Below are positions 20,996-30,800 of a stretch of 64,000 nt of DNA, one piece after another. The notes below the pieces were generated by a model, which saw only the letters and a program-made list of their open reading frames with translations, made no database searches and was not told where the DNA came from. This DNA is from Thalassoglobus sp. JC818 (GTDB lineage: Bacteria; Planctomycetota; Planctomycetia; Planctomycetales; Planctomycetaceae). The DNA is taken from positions 1 to 64,000 of the forward strand of contig NZ_JBFEFI010000015.1 in the NCBI RefSeq assembly GCF_040717535.1, given 5' to 3'. A program made the translations under genes and the position numbers. How positions within the stretch are numbered: position 1 is the stretch's first letter; each line of letters opens with the position of its first letter.

Positions 20996-21028
20996 CGACC
21001 GACCGAATCGTCTTGAATCGGCCGGTCG
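20996..21028. repeat. Imperfect inverted repeat (10 bp, one mismatch)
   Basis: CGACCGACCG at 20996-21005 pairs with CGGCCGGTCG at 21019-21028 with one mismatch. It lies between the stop of the 147-residue gene and the DUF123-like start. It could be a weak terminator or a regulatory hairpin; no T-run follows. Confidence 0.4.
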
Positions 21029-21121
21029 TGAAAGGTGGGCACGCCCTCTTGGTAAGCCAGTGATGAATGTGACTCGATCGGCTCCAAAACCAGTGGAGCG
21101 AACCGGAGACAAAGTACGGCG

Positions 21122-21565
21122 TTAGTCTTCCACGGCCTCAAACAGCTCCAATGCGCCTAGGACAAATCCTTTGAGCCAATGGCCGGACGGATGCTCAACG
21201 CCGATTGATTTCCAAAAATCCCAGGCTTCCTGCCGGTCGACTTTGGCCTCATGTCCTTGAAGGATCGCTGAACCCACGAGCTCCGAAACCTGGTAACAAC
21301 ATTCGTTGCATTCCTCGAAGTATTCGTCGAAACCTCCACCCGCTTCGTCATCGAGCGCTTCTCGCAGCAGTTGAAGATTTCTCAATTCAACGTAATGAGC
21401 GTTCTTTGCTACCCATCTTACGCCCGCATCGAAACCGGCTTCGTTCTGATTCCTTTCCTGATCCGTTTCCCATTCTTCGCGTGACGCTTGAAGTCGGGTG
21501 GTCGCTTCGGCGACAGCTTGTTCTGAAACGATCGTTGCGATTGAACGTGCATTTGTGCTTTTCAT
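21122..21565 (-). CDS. Unknown acidic protein
   Basis: The ATG at 21565 is preferred because AGGA lies eight bases upstream in a clean spacing. The 147-residue acidic protein has an N-terminal helix (SEQAVAEATTRLQASREEWETDQERNQ broken by charged residues) and a Cys cluster (FEECNECCYQ, about 88-97). I do not recognise a family. It lies in the middle of the minus-strand run between DUF5131 and DUF123-like genes. Confidence 0.55.
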   Translation of the reverse strand: MKSTNARSIATIVSEQAVAEATTRLQASREEWETDQERNQNEAGFDAGVRWVAKNAHYVELRNLQLLREALDDEAGGGFDEYFEECNECCYQVSELVGSAILQGHEAKVDRQEAWDFWKSIGVEHPSGHWLKGFVLGALELFEAVED

Positions 21566-21676
21566 TGTCTGTTCCTGTTGTATGTGATCTTGCAAGAATT
21601 GGTCTGGAGTAGAGGTGACAGCCCGGTGTTGGACCGTGCCGTCACCAGACGACCGTGGTGGTCGGGGCGTCGGATG

Positions 21677-22408
21677 TTATGCAGCCGTGCGAGGCCACTC
21701 TTGACGCACTTCGCCGTCGATCACTCCATCGAGGACGATCTTGGTGCCGGAATAATACTGCTTGTGAAACAACGCGGTGCCGGCGGCGTCACATTGATCG
21801 CGGATACTGCGGACCCAGTCCGTTTGCATCTCGTGACGTTTGGACTTGGCCGCTTTTTCGCAGCCCGTGATCACCCAGTCGATCTTGCGAAGACGACGGC
21901 CAAATTTGATTGGGCCGAGAAGCGGCTCGGCCGAAACGAATCGCACTGCCACCGGAATCTTCGTCAGCAGGTCGATGCGTTGGACGTAGTCCTGATTCTC
22001 TACGGTGACGCCGAGCCAGACGTTCGAGTAACCCTTGCCCCAATCAACTGGAAGACGATCCTGGATCAACTCGGGACGTTTCGTGAGGATCAACCAGTCG
22101 AGGTGCTCGCATTCCTTGATGATCTCCCACGCTTCCGGTCGCCACGCGTCTGCATCGGCGTGAAAGAAATCAGACAAGGAACAGGTGAAGACGCGGGAGG
22201 GTGTTCCACTCTTGAGCTCCTTCCGGTTCCAGATGAACGGGTTTCGCCACGTACCTTCCTTGGTTCGTATCGGCCCGTTGAATGGGACATGCCCACGCAA
22301 CTTCAACCATCGGGAGATGTAACAGTGTTGGCACGCGGGCGAGACTTTCTGACAACCCATCCAAGGGTTCCAAGTGTGGTGAGTCCAGCCGATTTTGGAG
22401 TTCTGCAT
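21677..22408 (-). CDS. DUF5131 (phage Gp37/Gp68 family) protein
   Basis: Conserved sequence begins at ATG 22408, so I use this start rather than the longer frame. The 243-residue protein has the family signature IGWTHHTWNPWMGC followed by VSPACQHCY, then VFTCSLSDFFH, LDWLILTKRPE, NVWLGVTVEN and VRFVSAEPLLGPI. The three-Cys arrangement resembles a radical-SAM-like cluster site and the family is common in phages and mobile elements, often beside a three-Cys-motif partner (TcmP); no such partner is visible here. The reaction is unknown. Two hairpins lie in its leader. Confidence 0.85.
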   Translation of the reverse strand: MQNSKIGWTHHTWNPWMGCQKVSPACQHCYISRWLKLRGHVPFNGPIRTKEGTWRNPFIWNRKELKSGTPSRVFTCSLSDFFHADADAWRPEAWEIIKECEHLDWLILTKRPELIQDRLPVDWGKGYSNVWLGVTVENQDYVQRIDLLTKIPVAVRFVSAEPLLGPIKFGRRLRKIDWVITGCEKAAKSKRHEMQTDWVRSIRDQCDAAGTALFHKQYYSGTKIVLDGVIDGEVRQEWPRTAA

Positions 22409-22434
22409 TGTGAGGGTCTGTCTCTTTTGGGTGA

Positions 22435-22501
22435 AACGCGAGTTGGGACTCGCGTTGAGAAACTGGTAGATGACCGGCGTCTTAGGCGAGAGGCCGGTCA
22501 T
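22435..22501 (-). promoter_or_regulatory. Two tandem hairpins in the DUF5131 leader
   Basis: The first is a perfect 9-bp stem with a 4-base loop (AACGCGAGT / ACTCGCGTT, 22435-22456). The second has perfect 8-bp arms (ATGACCGG / CCGGTCAT, 22470-22501). On the minus strand both precede the ATG at 22408 by 27-95 bases, so they would be in the leader RNA. They may control translation or be a small structured RNA. Confidence 0.55.
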
Positions 22502-22897
22502 TAGACCCTCTTGGTCAGGGGTGGAACCTATTAGCAGCGAGTTCGGTGTAGGAGACAGCCTCATACTCGATCGCTGGCGTGCCTCTTTGCTCAGATGCTC
22601 GGAGTCGTTTGAGCGCATCGTGAGAACGACACGGCTTTGACGATGGAGATCGTCTCGTGAAAGTAGAGGCAAAAGCCTGACGCCGTGTAGGCGAGTGGTG
22701 GCATTCCCTGGCAGAAAGTCGGCGAACTTCTTGAGTCGCGACACGGGTAATGCAGTCCCGAACAAAATCGGTTCGGAGTCGCAAATGCGGCGATTGTATC
22801 AACCGCAGGCCGGAGCAAATCTTGCTGGCATATTTAGAAATACCATGGACAGTGAGAGCGATCAATAGAGCCAATGAAAGAGTGTGTGCTCTCCAAG

Positions 22898-22938
22898 AAA
22901 AAAAAGTCGCGCCCCACCGAGCTGCCTTCTGTGGGGCG
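22898..22938 (-). terminator. Rho-independent terminator of the 23-46 kb operon
   Basis: On the minus strand an 8-bp GC-rich stem (CGCCCCAC / GTGGGGCG, positions 22931-22938 and 22910-22917 on the plus strand) is followed shortly by eight T (plus-strand A run 22898-22905). It lies 127 bases beyond the last stop of the operon at 23065. The rest of 22502-22897 and 22939-23064 shows no credible gene. Confidence 0.8.
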
Positions 22939-23064
22939 TCCCACACGCCGGATCTACTCTGTGTGAGCGGGCAAAACCAGCTTTTGGGCAAGCTAGGATG
23001 TCAGGCTATATTCAACTGTCTGATGGTAAATATCCAATTTTTGGCTATTCAGATGAAACTGTTC

Positions 23065-25086
23065 CTAGTGTTGTCCCTCTTTTGATTTACGTGCTGATCT
23101 TGGGCGTTGGCTGTAAGTTGTCTGGCTGGAAGGTTTTGGTCGATTTCCGGGTACAAGTCCAATTACAACAACGGTCCGCTCTCCATTCTCAATGTCTGGA
23201 TCAACCTCAAGACTCTCACACCAGAAACTGTCGTTTAGTGTATAGAGTGATCGAGGGGATTGTTTATTCTTCATGCCTTTGCTCGCTTTTACATTATCCT
23301 TGTGGCTTGCTGCGTTTTGAATGCGGAGATCTAGAATCAGCAGGAACGTCACACGGCCGCGTGCACTCGAATAGTCGGATGGTTGATGTAAATAGTTTTC
23401 ACTAATGTGCTCGCGTTTGACATGCTGGAATTCATGCTTCAGTTCGATTGGAAATTCCACCTCAGGAAATCGAATTCCCGAATCTGTACGGCCTCCGGCT
23501 ACCGGACCTGTCTCGTATACACTCTGTGTTCCAAATTCTTGTCGCAGCCAACGAAAGACATCTTCTTGAAGATCACTCTCTGAGGCCGTTTGCCCCAGTC
23601 CATTGTCCTCCCTGCAAAGACAGTACTGCGGCAAGGAATCTCGAACGAAATAAACAAAGCTCACCAATGACGCAACGGTTGATTTTAGTCGACTCCACCA
23701 CTCAGAATTGTATGGTGTCAGTAGCTCGCGAAGTTCTTCCAGAAGCCGGCAAGCAGTTCGGTGAACCATCGGGTCACCCCCAAAAAGACCATCTCCATGG
23801 ACTGCAAGTAATCTCGCGTTTGGAATCATTGATTCAACAAACGGAGCGACTTGTCCGGTTTCTAAGGCACTCTCCAGTTCGCTAATGATTTCCCCTGGAT
23901 GGCGTCCGGTGGCTTCTGCGACTCGTTGAAGTTGCTCCTGTGCATTTTTTGAAACCAGCAGAGAATCTGTTTCTAACCGACATGTCAATTCAAGCAGATT
24001 GCGCAGCACGTCACAGCAATCAACATTCGTCAATTCACACTCACGGAGTACAGCTTCGAGGCGTTTGCGGCCTACTGCTCGATGCAAGATCTTGCCAACT
24101 GTGGGTCGGACAATCTTGCGTTCAATCTCGATCACGTCTTCTTGCACCAGCAGAAACGACTCACCGAGCCAACACGTGGAAAGAGATTGCAGTGCTTCGG
24201 AAAGACTGATCAAACCGGTTTGGATGTTGAGCCAGCTGTCCGCACCGTTTACTGCGGCCCTCGCTACATTCAACGCATCAATGGACCGTTCGATTCCGAC
24301 TAGGAAGAACGTCAAACTCGGGGATTCGTATCCCGGCCATTGCGAAAATGCAACTTGCGTTGATGACGCTAACTTCGCACACTCGTCGTCGTCGGAGCCT
24401 TCGCAAAACATCAAGAACAATTGCATCAATTGCTGCATTGCCATAGCGTCTGGCCTTGAACCTGCCAACTGGAACGCCGTGGCGGATTTTTTCAGCGCTT
24501 CAACGACGTTGTCGCGATTGTCAGCCGAGACGATCTCTCTGGTTTCCATGCACGCCAAATAGAATTTTGCTTCTGCTGACGCCTCTTCGTGAGGAGAATC
24601 GGCAAAGTCAATCAGGTTGGCACGCAGCTCTGGGCAAAGTCCAATTTGCAGCAACCTCCCGCTCAACGTCGCTGCCTTCCCGACAAGATACGGGTTGGCG
24701 TGCTTGTCAATACGTTGCAGATGAGATGACAGCTCGGACCTTGCGAGAGGATCGCGACAACCCAACACAAACAGGGCATCGAGCAGTGCCGGGCCCAAGA
24801 ATGCATCCTCTCGTACATTGCGAAATGCATCAACAATAGCATCAACGGCTTCGACCGCTCCAGAACGCGCAGACAGGGCAATAGCCAATGAAACTGATTT
24901 TTGGGTCAGCGGACCAATTGCCAATTTCAGTCCTGTTATCAACGCAGATGTTGCCTCTTGCGTTGGAGACTCCATTGCGTGCGTTGCCAGAGAGTCGATC
25001 ACCCCATCGGTCTCCGGGCATTTGTTGGCCTTTGCGAGTTTCTGGCGGGCATCGCTCCAGTAATCTGCCGTCGACTGTTGTGTCAC
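23065..25086 (-). CDS. Helical-repeat protein with C-terminal PD-(D/E)XK nuclease-like domain
   Basis: The 673-residue protein is largely alpha-helical, with HEAT-like repeats over about 1-480. The C-terminal part has SDLQEDVFRWLRQEF, then GRTDSGIRFPEVEF and PIELKHE (about 510-550), which fits the E...D...ExK layout of PD-(D/E)XK nucleases, followed by LLILDLR. I infer a DNase effector. It starts 12 bases after the SMC-like ATPase stop, and its place as the last gene of an ATPase module resembles effectors of Lamassu or ABC-three-component systems. The nuclease call rests on motif spacing and was not checked by a profile search. Confidence 0.65.
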   Translation of the reverse strand: MTQQSTADYWSDARQKLAKANKCPETDGVIDSLATHAMESPTQEATSALITGLKLAIGPLTQKSVSLAIALSARSGAVEAVDAIVDAFRNVREDAFLGPALLDALFVLGCRDPLARSELSSHLQRIDKHANPYLVGKAATLSGRLLQIGLCPELRANLIDFADSPHEEASAEAKFYLACMETREIVSADNRDNVVEALKKSATAFQLAGSRPDAMAMQQLMQLFLMFCEGSDDDECAKLASSTQVAFSQWPGYESPSLTFFLVGIERSIDALNVARAAVNGADSWLNIQTGLISLSEALQSLSTCWLGESFLLVQEDVIEIERKIVRPTVGKILHRAVGRKRLEAVLRECELTNVDCCDVLRNLLELTCRLETDSLLVSKNAQEQLQRVAEATGRHPGEIISELESALETGQVAPFVESMIPNARLLAVHGDGLFGGDPMVHRTACRLLEELRELLTPYNSEWWSRLKSTVASLVSFVYFVRDSLPQYCLCREDNGLGQTASESDLQEDVFRWLRQEFGTQSVYETGPVAGGRTDSGIRFPEVEFPIELKHEFQHVKREHISENYLHQPSDYSSARGRVTFLLILDLRIQNAASHKDNVKASKGMKNKQSPRSLYTLNDSFWCESLEVDPDIENGERTVVVIGLVPGNRPKPSSQTTYSQRPRSARKSKEGQH

Positions 25087-25098
25087 AGGAGAAAGTCC

Positions 25099-27153
25099 TC
25101 AAAACGCAAATTTCCCGGACTGTGCGCCGTAAACACGTTCTTGCCGTGTCGCATCGGAAAACTCCGGTCTAGCAGTAAAACACAGTATTTGAATGTGCTC
25201 CTCATCTGCTTCATCAATTGAATGAAGGACAGCTGCTAAGGCTCGAAAATCCTCTGGCACCATCTCTGCTGACCCCGGTTGGTCTACCAGTAGAAAGCCT
25301 GGGTGTCGTCCAAAGCCAGCCTTGCAGCCGAGTCGCATCATAGCCAAGAAGAAGGCAAGTTTGAGACGCATACGTTCACCCTGATTTTTGATTCCTGTGA
25401 ATCTCACCTCTTCACCGTGCTTCGTCAATTTCACGGTACCGAGTTCAGAACATGTCACATCAGTGATGCTCTCCGCTCCAATCTGACGTGCAACTTCTTG
25501 CGTAAGGCAACTTAGGCTTTCGAGTAATTCTTTGTTTCTGCGTGACGCTTCCTTTTGCAGGATGTCGCGAGCCTTCTTCAATATTCGCCTCTTCGATTCA
25601 TCGAATGCCCCTACTTCTTGAAATTCCTTCAAACGATGTGTCGTCGACGAGATTTGTGAAGAAAGCTGTCCTACTTCACGCAATAGTGTGTCTCTTAGTT
25701 CATCCTCTTGCTCAGTCGGTAGCGCCCGAGTGAGTTTGGCTTTCGCGGATGCTTCGAGGTCCTCAACGTCTTTGCGCAGTTGTACGACCTCACTTCTCAG
25801 AGCCTCTGCCTGTTGCCTCAACTGTTTCCTGTTTCCTTCTTCATGTGAAATCTGCGCGGCGATCTGCTCTGCTTCGGATTGACGAACGGCAATCTCGTCA
25901 GGTGTTGCATCATTCGCAGGTTTGTTGCATAAACGGCAAAGGTGCTCGTTCTGCTCTCGTTCAAGTTCCTCTGTGGAAACCTCCGAATCGCAGTTAGGGC
26001 AAAGGCTGACGTTGAGCCCAGTGAAGTGGAGCTTCAACGCAATCAATTCCTTGATCTGTGTTTCTCGTGAGCGGAGAAACGAGAGAGACTCAGCAACATC
26101 TGCGATTTCTCGTTGACAGCTTTCCTCTTGTGTGAGCCGATCGCGAATCATCTCTTGAACAGCCGTTATTTGATTCTGAAATCCCTCTTCAACAAACTTC
26201 TTTCGACGCACCGCGAGGTCCCGTTTCATTTTTCTGAGCCGATCCTTTACTTCGGTCTCCTGTTTCTCCAAGTCGGCAAGTCGTGATTGCAAACTCTTTC
26301 GCTCGTCCGCTGTGGATTTCTCCAGTTTGCTTTGCTTTGACGCTTCAACACCGAGCCAGTTGAGTTGCTCAACCAAATGCAAGCCAAGAAACGTGGAAAA
26401 GATCAAGCCTTCCTGGTTACCAAATGAGTGTTCTTTGTCGCAAAGCAAGTACTTGTCGCTGCCGTCTGGAATTTGAAGTGCCTGAAAGTAAGTGAGCCAA
26501 GTCGTACCCGCTTCGCTAGGACTGTCCTGGTCTCTTGCTCCAGGAACGGACCATGCAAGTCGAGAGAGACCAATCTTGTCGAAGAAAAAACGGCGGAGGG
26601 ATTCTTGGAGTTCGTTCTTGTCAGGTGCTCTAAATACAACTCTAGACTTCGTTGGGTCGTCGTGCAGTTCGATGCCCTTTGGTCCCTCGTAGAGGACACC
26701 GAGCCCGTTTTCTGATTCTGGAGAGCACGTGATAGCAATCAGGAATTGTTCATCGTTTATCGAAAACCACAAACGTATGTTAGTGATCCACTTCTTCACA
26801 TCTGCATCGTAGTCATCATCGTCGCCTGTCAGCGCGAATCTGATCGTCTTCAGAATTGACGACTTTCCCACATCATTATCTTCGATGAGAAGCACGTTGA
26901 CACCAGGGCCAAAGTCTTGCGCGTAATCAATAGGCAGCGGGTGCTCTTCATTTGCAAGAGTTTTCGATCCGCTGATTTCGAGACGCACGATCGACAAATG
27001 GCATACCGGCCGAGCAGGTGGGTCGGCAAGGTGAACTGCATTCAACTCGCTGCGAATGTCGTGCAGTGAGATTTGCTTTTGAAATTTCTTGGCGAAACCG
27101 GAGTGCACTTTCTCAATCAACGCCTCCAGATTCAAAATTGGTTCAAGCGACAT
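25099..27153 (-). CDS. SMC/Rad50-like ATPase with zinc hook
   Basis: The 684-residue protein has a P-loop variant EDNDVGKSS (about 91-99) in the usual AAA_23 place after a DFGPGVNVLLI strand. Two long coiled-coil arms surround a hinge with CPNC and CRLC (about 384 and 404), a Rad50-type zinc hook. A C-terminal lobe has FTGIKNQGERMRLKLAFFLA (signature-like) and LLVDQPGSAE (Walker B, about 620). The Walker B acid is followed by Gln-Pro rather than Glu, as in several short defence SMCs. It probably senses or holds DNA and gates the nuclease encoded next. The start overlaps the upstream gene by 11 bases. Confidence 0.85.
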   Translation of the reverse strand: MSLEPILNLEALIEKVHSGFAKKFQKQISLHDIRSELNAVHLADPPARPVCHLSIVRLEISGSKTLANEEHPLPIDYAQDFGPGVNVLLIEDNDVGKSSILKTIRFALTGDDDDYDADVKKWITNIRLWFSINDEQFLIAITCSPESENGLGVLYEGPKGIELHDDPTKSRVVFRAPDKNELQESLRRFFFDKIGLSRLAWSVPGARDQDSPSEAGTTWLTYFQALQIPDGSDKYLLCDKEHSFGNQEGLIFSTFLGLHLVEQLNWLGVEASKQSKLEKSTADERKSLQSRLADLEKQETEVKDRLRKMKRDLAVRRKKFVEEGFQNQITAVQEMIRDRLTQEESCQREIADVAESLSFLRSRETQIKELIALKLHFTGLNVSLCPNCDSEVSTEELEREQNEHLCRLCNKPANDATPDEIAVRQSEAEQIAAQISHEEGNRKQLRQQAEALRSEVVQLRKDVEDLEASAKAKLTRALPTEQEDELRDTLLREVGQLSSQISSTTHRLKEFQEVGAFDESKRRILKKARDILQKEASRRNKELLESLSCLTQEVARQIGAESITDVTCSELGTVKLTKHGEEVRFTGIKNQGERMRLKLAFFLAMMRLGCKAGFGRHPGFLLVDQPGSAEMVPEDFRALAAVLHSIDEADEEHIQILCFTARPEFSDATRQERVYGAQSGKFAF

Positions 27154-27880
27154 CAGTAGCCTCCTCGGTGAGCGTCAGTGGTTTCTTGAAGACCTGCTGA
27201 TAGTGTTCTATCACTTCGCGAATTGGGAGGTCGGGGATGGTTCGGGCTAGTTGAGCATGGCGGTAGGTCGGGTGAGAGTATTGAAGATTGCGGATGTCAC
27301 TTGCGGACAAACCATCATAGAAATGCTGTATTAGGCGAATGCGATTGTCGTACCACTTTGCATGCTCTAAGGACTGAACCAGTTGATCTGCAACCAACTG
27401 GGCTTCGTTGGATAGGAAGTAGTGTTTTTGCGGCTTCCCATCACGTCGGCGTTCGATCCCCACGTACACCAATCCACGCGCGTGCCACCATGCCTCGACT
27501 TCATTCAAACGCTCGTGTGCTCCGTACCAGAAGCGGCGAAATGGTTGAGTCCGCAGTTCAGGTTCCCGTTCATTTAGAATGGCATGAACTTCCCGTTGAA
27601 CGTCATTAGGATTATTGGCTGAAGCAATGTTCAAGCGGTGGAGCTCGATGAGTTCATAGGCGAAGTAGCCGGGATAGCGGACTAGAAAGTCGAGTTTCTG
27701 TAACTTGTATTCAGGGGTGAAATGCCTTTCGACGTCTCGCTGGGGAAAGAACTTGCTCTGTTTGAGTTGTTCTTCACAAGGGGAAGAAAAATGATGGAGA
27801 ATCAGCAGGAGTCGAGCTGCATCAACTTCTACAAAGCGTTCGGGGACACTGCCTCCAATAAATCGCTGATTCTCATTCAT
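27143..27880 (-). CDS. Unknown protein, possible middle component of the SMC module
   Basis: The 245-residue protein has no family I can name. The N-terminal third is helical (FVEVDAARLLLILHHFSS). The middle contains a probable winged-helix (VEAWWHARGLVYVGIERRRDGKPQKHYFLSNEAQLVADQ, split by a beta hairpin). Its end overlaps the SMC-like ATPase start by 11 bases. A small, partly winged-helix protein before a short SMC is the layout of accessory subunits in Lamassu (LmuC), ABC-three-component and Wadjet/MukE-type systems, so an adaptor role is inferred from position and size. Confidence 0.55.
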   Translation of the reverse strand: MNENQRFIGGSVPERFVEVDAARLLLILHHFSSPCEEQLKQSKFFPQRDVERHFTPEYKLQKLDFLVRYPGYFAYELIELHRLNIASANNPNDVQREVHAILNEREPELRTQPFRRFWYGAHERLNEVEAWWHARGLVYVGIERRRDGKPQKHYFLSNEAQLVADQLVQSLEHAKWYDNRIRLIQHFYDGLSASDIRNLQYSHPTYRHAQLARTIPDLPIREVIEHYQQVFKKPLTLTEEATDVA

Positions 27881-27895
27881 CGTTCATCTCCTTTC

Positions 27896-30800
27896 TCACT
27901 CGCTCTCAACTCGCATCAACCGTTCGACCAAGGCTCTACCTTGTTGCAAATCACGGGCTCGGAGTTCTTCTACGTGCCATGGGGGATCGCAGTTGCGGAG
28001 ATGCTGACGAATGAAACGATCTCGGCGGCGGCTTCGGTCGCCATCATGGAATGCGGCTCCGTCGATGTAGATCGCAAGTCGTCGATCCGAGACCGCAAAG
28101 TCTGCAACCGACAACGTCGAACCGTCAGAGGCCGCCCCCAATGGAACCTGCTTATCAGGATGGAAGCCGTGTTCTTCAAACAGGTCGAGAAATTTGGCTT
28201 CCAGCGGTGAACCGACGCCACGTCGGTAGGCATCCAGCCAAGGTCCGGGATCGTCGAGATCACCGGTTTCCAATGGTCGCTCAACTGGCGCGGCAGCGGC
28301 AAGTTCGTCGAGTGCCGGTATCACTTGCGGCCACGACAGGTCATCGTGGTACCGCTGATTGTGGTATGCCTTCAGGCAGCGATAGCAGGCAGAATCGCAA
28401 CCCGGGTGATCGAGATGCTCCAGCGTCCGCTCTGCAACCATGTGGAACAACTGTGCCACACGGTGCAGGTAGCCGCTACCGCCCAAACTCGGATCAATGA
28501 AGGCTAAAGACAACATTTCGTAACGGAAGTTTTGTTCGTTGATTTCCCACGGACCTTCAAACTCGAAGTCCAGTTCAGCGGCGTCGAGCATAAAATGGTG
28601 ACGGATTCCGTTGAGCAACGAGAAGCCAAGTGTCACTCCGAATGATTTCCACGTTTCCGGTTGCGTACCTCGCGGTACGGGTAGCATCAGACGCAACACT
28701 TCCACATTGCTGGAGGTTGTGATCGCGACCGACTGAGGCGCACTGCCAAGCTGAGGACACGTATCGGCGTGACCGTTGTTGTTTTGGTTGCCTTGCCGGC
28801 CCGCATTTCGTCGACCTCGGCCCTGCACCTGAGCTGGTTGGGCTGGCGTCAACATCCGACCGCACGATGGACACACGAGATACCCTTTTGCGTCGCGATG
28901 CAGTACTGGTAGGCCCGACTGCAATTCGTTGACTGTTGGTTGTAAACCCTCATTCACCCAACGGACTTCTTCATTCTGACTGAGCCGTAGCGCCCAACCC
29001 GGACCGACCGTCCAGCGCCCCGTCACGCGATGCCCTTCGCCGCTCCACTGCGGATACACCTTCACAACATTTCGTACCGCGTAGCGTTCTTCTTCGTCAA
29101 GAATCGGACGCTCGTCCTTCTTTGCCAAGAAGCCGGCAAAGTCGAAACTCGGCAATGATTGTCCCGGTCGGGAATCACGACAGCGTGGACAGCGAGGTTC
29201 TTGTGCGTGGTATCGCAGTCCGCAGGAGCTACACAGTCGGTAGGTCCATGTCGAAACATCTGATCGAGGATTCCATGGGGACGCGTTATCCAGACCAATG
29301 ACCTTCCATCGGCGTCGCCGAGCGTACACGTGAGCATCTGGCTGAAACTGGCCGATTCCAAACCGACGCGTCACGGAGATCGGGTCTTCTTCGTGATCGT
29401 CGCCCAGTAGACGCAGCGCAGCTGGCTCAGACGGAAACTCGTATCCCGGCAGCAATCCGAACTCGGCGAACCGTCTCAGCGGATAACCGGCCGAACGGTC
29501 GTCTGCGTCTTGCTGATTTGTGCGTTGATCCGTTGGAATGCCGAGGATTCGAGCGACCAAATCAGCTGCACGAGTGCCGGCGTGGCGACGTTCCAACGTC
29601 TGGGTGTAGTGCTCAAGTGCTTGCCTGAGCTCGATGACCTGACGAGCCGTTGCGTCAAATACGAATCGAATGCGATCCGGCAGGGCCGCGAGCAACGCAC
29701 GCAGGTCATCGTCAGTAAGATTTGCTCGGGAAAGCACATCGGCCCCCCACGCCTGACGTGCGACTTCAATGGCATGTCCCACCTGAGCCGTAACACCCTC
29801 GATAAGCGCGTTGACCGCCTCATCTTTCATTTCGCCCTGAGGTCCGACATAGTCGATCATGCGACCGGCCAGCCCCGGCTCAGCAGAACCAAGTACGATC
29901 GCGTAGAGGTGGCGAATCAAGACATCGCGGTTGCCCAATGAGACCGCTGGCGCAGGAACTTCGCCCGCGATCATCTCCCGTGGCTTGTCGTAGAAGTATT
30001 GATCGTGCGGCGTACTTCGCGCATACCCGAGCACGATTCCAACCCGTGAACGACGGCCGGCACGTCCGCCGCGTTGTGCGTAGTTGTCCGGCCGAGGTGG
30101 CACATTTCGCATGACCACCGCGTCCAAACCACCAACGTCAATTCCCATTTCCAAAGTCGGAGAACACGCCAGCATGTTGACCGGTGATTCGTCGGCGGGA
30201 GCCTTGAAGCTCTCTTCAACCTCAGCACGATCGGCGGTTGTAATCTGGGCCGTGTGTTCCTTTGCGACCAATGGAATGGCTTCACAATTTCGGATTCTCC
30301 GCACATGTCGATTCTGGTCGACTGCCGCGTTGTCCCATGTGACCATCAGCCCGTGACATCTGGGGCACGGAGCATGCACCGGTGCTCTCGCCCGAACGTC
30401 ACCACAAACTTCGCAATGAACACGCTGTTGTTCGGTCAGCAACTCAAGCCGTATCACCTCCGAATTGACTTGCAGCAGATGCGCCCGGTCTCGAAAGCCG
30501 TACAACTCGACATCGGTGACAAAGCTACCGTCGCGAAGAAATGAAAGAATGTCCTCGGCAGTCTGAGGATTCAGTTGCGTGACTCCTCCAAGTCGATCCT
30601 GCAAATGACGAATGATTCGTTCGACACTCGGCCCACGGCCGCCAACACCCGGTCGTCGCCATGCGTTGTGATGCTTGATACCTGCTGGCAACTGCGCACC
30701 ATCCATGTTGGCCACGACTTCTCGCTGCGGTGTCAATGGATAACCCTGCGGCAGCTTCATCCGCCGCTCCCATTCAGCTCGTTGAAAATGCTGCGGACAG

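Noticed and set aside
22515-22991. 158-residue minus-strand open frame
   Set aside because: No motif, odd composition, and it runs through the terminator at 22898-22938 and the leader of DUF5131.
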